This document shows positions 62,501 to 64,000 of a stretch of DNA of 64,000 nt, piece by piece. The notes under the pieces were generated by a model that was not told the DNA's origin, ran no database searches, and saw only the letters and a program-made list of their open reading frames with translations. How positions within the stretch are numbered: position 1 is the first letter of the stretch; every line of letters begins with the position of its first letter. Both the position numbers and the translations under genes were made by a program. The stretch comes from Corynebacterium uropygiale (GTDB lineage: Bacteria; Actinomycetota; Actinomycetes; Mycobacteriales; Mycobacteriaceae). The stretch spans positions 62,001 through 126,000 of the forward strand of contig NZ_JAKGSI010000005.1 in the NCBI RefSeq assembly GCF_021568315.1, written 5' to 3'.

Positions 62501-63553
62501 ATGACTACCATCCACCCCGGCCCCGAGACCATGCGCGCCGCCACCGTCACCGGCTTCGGCGAGCCCCTCGCCGTCGGCCCCACGGTCCTTCCCCGGCCGG
62601 ATCGCTACCAGGCCCTCGTTCGCCTCATCGCCTCGGGTGTGTGCCACACCGACGTCCACGCCGCCGACGGCGACTGGCCCGTCCAGCCCGCCCCGCCCTT
62701 CATCCCCGGCCACGAGGGTGTCGGGGAGGTGGTAGCCCTGGGCCCCGGGGAGCATCCCGTGAAGGTGGGGGACATCGTCGGGAATGCCTGGCTCTGGTCC
62801 GCGTGCGGGACCTGCGAGTTCTGCCGAACGGGCCGCGAAACCATGTGCGAGTCCGCCGAGTACGGCGGCTACACCGTGGACGGCTCCTTCGGCGAGTACA
62901 TGCTCGTCGATACCCGCTACGCCCCCGTCATCCCGGAGGGCGCGGACCCCGTGGAGGTCGCGCCCATCCTCTGCGCCGGCGTCACCGTGTACAAGGGCCT
63001 GAAGAACACGGAGGTCCGCCCCGGACAGTGGGTGGTGATCTCCGGTGTGGGCGGGCTGGGGCACGTGGCCGTCCAGTACGCCACGGCCATGGGCATGCGG
63101 GTGATTGCCCTCGACGTCCGGCAGGAGGCCTTGCACCTGGCGCAGTCGCTGGGGGCGGAGGCTGTCGTTGACGCCTCGGAGGAGGGGCTCGACGTCGGGG
63201 AGCGGGTCCGGGAGATCACGGGAGGTGGAGCCCACGGCGTGCTCGTGACGGCGGTACACCGCTCGGCGTTTGGGCAGGCCATCGACATGGCGCGGCGCGG
63301 CGGCACGATCGTCTTCAACGGGCTGCCGCCGGGAGAATTCCCCGCTCCCATCTTCGACATCGTGTTTAAACAATTGAGCATCCGCGGCTCGCTTGTCGGG
63401 ACACGTCAGGACATGGAGGAGGCGTTGGACTTTTATGCGCGCGGCCTCGTCAAACCCAGGGTGAGCACGTGCGAGTTGGAGGACATCAACGACGTCTTCC
63501 GTCGGCTCGTGGATGGCAAAGTCGATGGGAGGGTGGCCATCTCCTATCGCTAG
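62501..63553 (+). CDS. adhA: Zinc-dependent alcohol dehydrogenase (AdhP/AdhA type)
   Basis: 350 residues; oxidises ethanol and other primary alcohols with NAD. Catalytic zinc ligands are in GVCHTDVHAADGDW (Cys near 47) and GHEGVGEV (near 70); the structural zinc site CGTCEFCRTGRETMC is near 103-117; the Rossmann turn SGVGGLGHVAVQYA is near 182. It matches C. glutamicum AdhA in fold and length; the symbol is by resemblance. The 218-base upstream region is AT-rich, as expected for a carbon-source-regulated promoter. Confidence 0.87.
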   Translation: MTTIHPGPETMRAATVTGFGEPLAVGPTVLPRPDRYQALVRLIASGVCHTDVHAADGDWPVQPAPPFIPGHEGVGEVVALGPGEHPVKVGDIVGNAWLWSACGTCEFCRTGRETMCESAEYGGYTVDGSFGEYMLVDTRYAPVIPEGADPVEVAPILCAGVTVYKGLKNTEVRPGQWVVISGVGGLGHVAVQYATAMGMRVIALDVRQEALHLAQSLGAEAVVDASEEGLDVGERVREITGGGAHGVLVTAVHRSAFGQAIDMARRGGTIVFNGLPPGEFPAPIFDIVFKQLSIRGSLVGTRQDMEEALDFYARGLVKPRVSTCELEDINDVFRRLVDGKVDGRVAISYR

Positions 63554-63570
63554 CCCGTATCCTCCGGTGC

Positions 63571-63603
63571 CCCCGCGTCCTGGCCGCTGCGCCAGGTGCG
63601 GGG
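63571..63603 (+). terminator. Hairpin after the alcohol dehydrogenase gene
   Basis: CCCCGC (63571-63576) with GCGGGG (63598-63603) and inner CCTGGC (63579-63584) with GCCAGG (63591-63596) form a strong stem 18 bases after the stop. No T run follows directly, but TTTTTT occurs about 20 bases later. Confidence 0.6.
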
Positions 63604-63662
63604 ATGTGCTTCTCCTCCCTTTTTTCGGGGTGGGGGCGATGCGACGCCACGGCCTCGGGTGC

Positions 63663-63703
63663 GTCTATGCGACAATGGGACACGGCGTATACGCCTCATA
63701 GAC
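63663..63703 (+). promoter_or_regulatory. Nested inverted repeats in the rne leader region
   Basis: GTCTATG (63663-63669) and CATAGAC (63697-63703) flank a perfect 12-base palindrome, GGCGTATACGCC (63684-63695). The block lies about 120 bases before the GTG of the RNase E/G gene. Confidence 0.5.
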
Positions 63704-63823
63704 CTAGAAACCTGAACACAATGGCCGGTGCGGGAGCCCACTCGTGTGGCGGCGGCGAAGCGGAAGAGACGCTCGCCAGCGCCCGGGTGGAGCGCCCCCG
63801 GCTTCGCATAAGAGGAGCAGCCT

Positions 63824-64000
63824 GTGGCTGAACAGTCTCGTTCGCGGCGTCGCCGCGCAACGCAGAAGAAGAATACGAAGAAGACGACGACGTCCGCGGC
63901 GCCCACCGCGCCGGAGAACGCGGAGGCCACGAACAACGCGGAGGTGCCGGAGAACGTGAAGCTCGCCGCCGAGTTTGATCGTTCGGAGCTGCCGGAGAAG
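63824..64000 (+). CDS. rne: Ribonuclease E/G (start only; 3' end outside the window)
   Basis: Only 59 residues are visible. The GTG at 63824 is preceded by AGAGGAGCAG. The peptide starts VAEQSRSRRRRATQKKN and is basic, then rich in Thr, Ala, Asn and Glu, as is the disordered N-terminal arm of actinobacterial RNase E/G. The assignment rests mainly on the position after ndk, where rne lies in corynebacteria and mycobacteria, because no catalytic motif falls inside the window. Confidence 0.6.
   Translation, partial: MAEQSRSRRRRATQKKNTKKTTTSAAPTAPENAEATNNAEVPENVKLAAEFDRSELPEK

Overview
The window is a stretch of a high-GC actinobacterial chromosome, almost certainly a Corynebacterium. The evidence is the gene set and order (tRNA-Gly, tRNA-Pro, tig, clpP1, clpP2 ... 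clpX; mdh; valS-folC-ndk-rne), a phd phenylpropanoid cluster and a pca cluster that match C. glutamicum gene for gene, LGFP repeats typical of mycolate-layer bacteria, and many leaderless promoters. No transposase, integrase, rRNA or CRISPR array was seen, and no gene-free stretch exceeds 300 bases.

Layout. 1-4478: end of a peptide/opine-type ABC importer (binding protein cut by the window edge, two permeases, one fused double ATPase). 4524-9386: a GntR regulator and a second ABC importer of the polyamine/iron/2-aminoethylphosphonate type. 9433-11410: a DsbA-like protein with a CPFA motif, rpiB, and a membrane-anchored protein of unknown function. 11579-14888: two tRNA genes, tig and clpP1P2 with a ClgR-type operator. 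14937-22983: the phd cluster (phdA, phdT, phdR leftwards; phdB-E rightwards), lower in GC than its surroundings, followed by an IclR regulator. 23184-38323: an importer, a TIM-barrel protein, a flavoprotein, then pcaH-G-B-C, pobA, an aromatic acid transporter, qsuB, qsuD, a YciI protein, a zinc alcohol dehydrogenase and a second flavoprotein. 38425-40527: an AT-rich cassette with a secreted LGFP protein and two tiny membrane proteins. 40686-47517: a lysR-flavoprotein-pcaD-pcaF-pcaR operon (leftwards) and pcaIJ (rightwards). 47521-53362: an HNH nuclease lipoprotein, an acyl-CoA synthetase, clpX and the trkA/trkH potassium system. 53498-64000: a TetR regulator, mdh, an Hsp70-like protein, valS, folC, a DUF4233 protein, ndk, an alcohol dehydrogenase and the start of an RNase E/G gene.

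How it works together. Almost everything between clpP2 and clpX, about 35 kb, feeds aromatic and hydroaromatic acids into the beta-ketoadipate pathway. The phd genes shorten phenylpropanoids to benzoates. PobA turns 4-hydroxybenzoate into protocatechuate. QsuD and QsuB turn quinate and shikimate into protocatechuate. PcaGHBCDIJF convert protocatechuate to succinyl-CoA and acetyl-CoA. Three related FAD-dependent dehydrogenases in the same block have no assigned step; I infer that they aromatise saturated ring acids. The two features most likely to be new biology are that flavoprotein set and the AT-rich LGFP/small-membrane-protein cassette.
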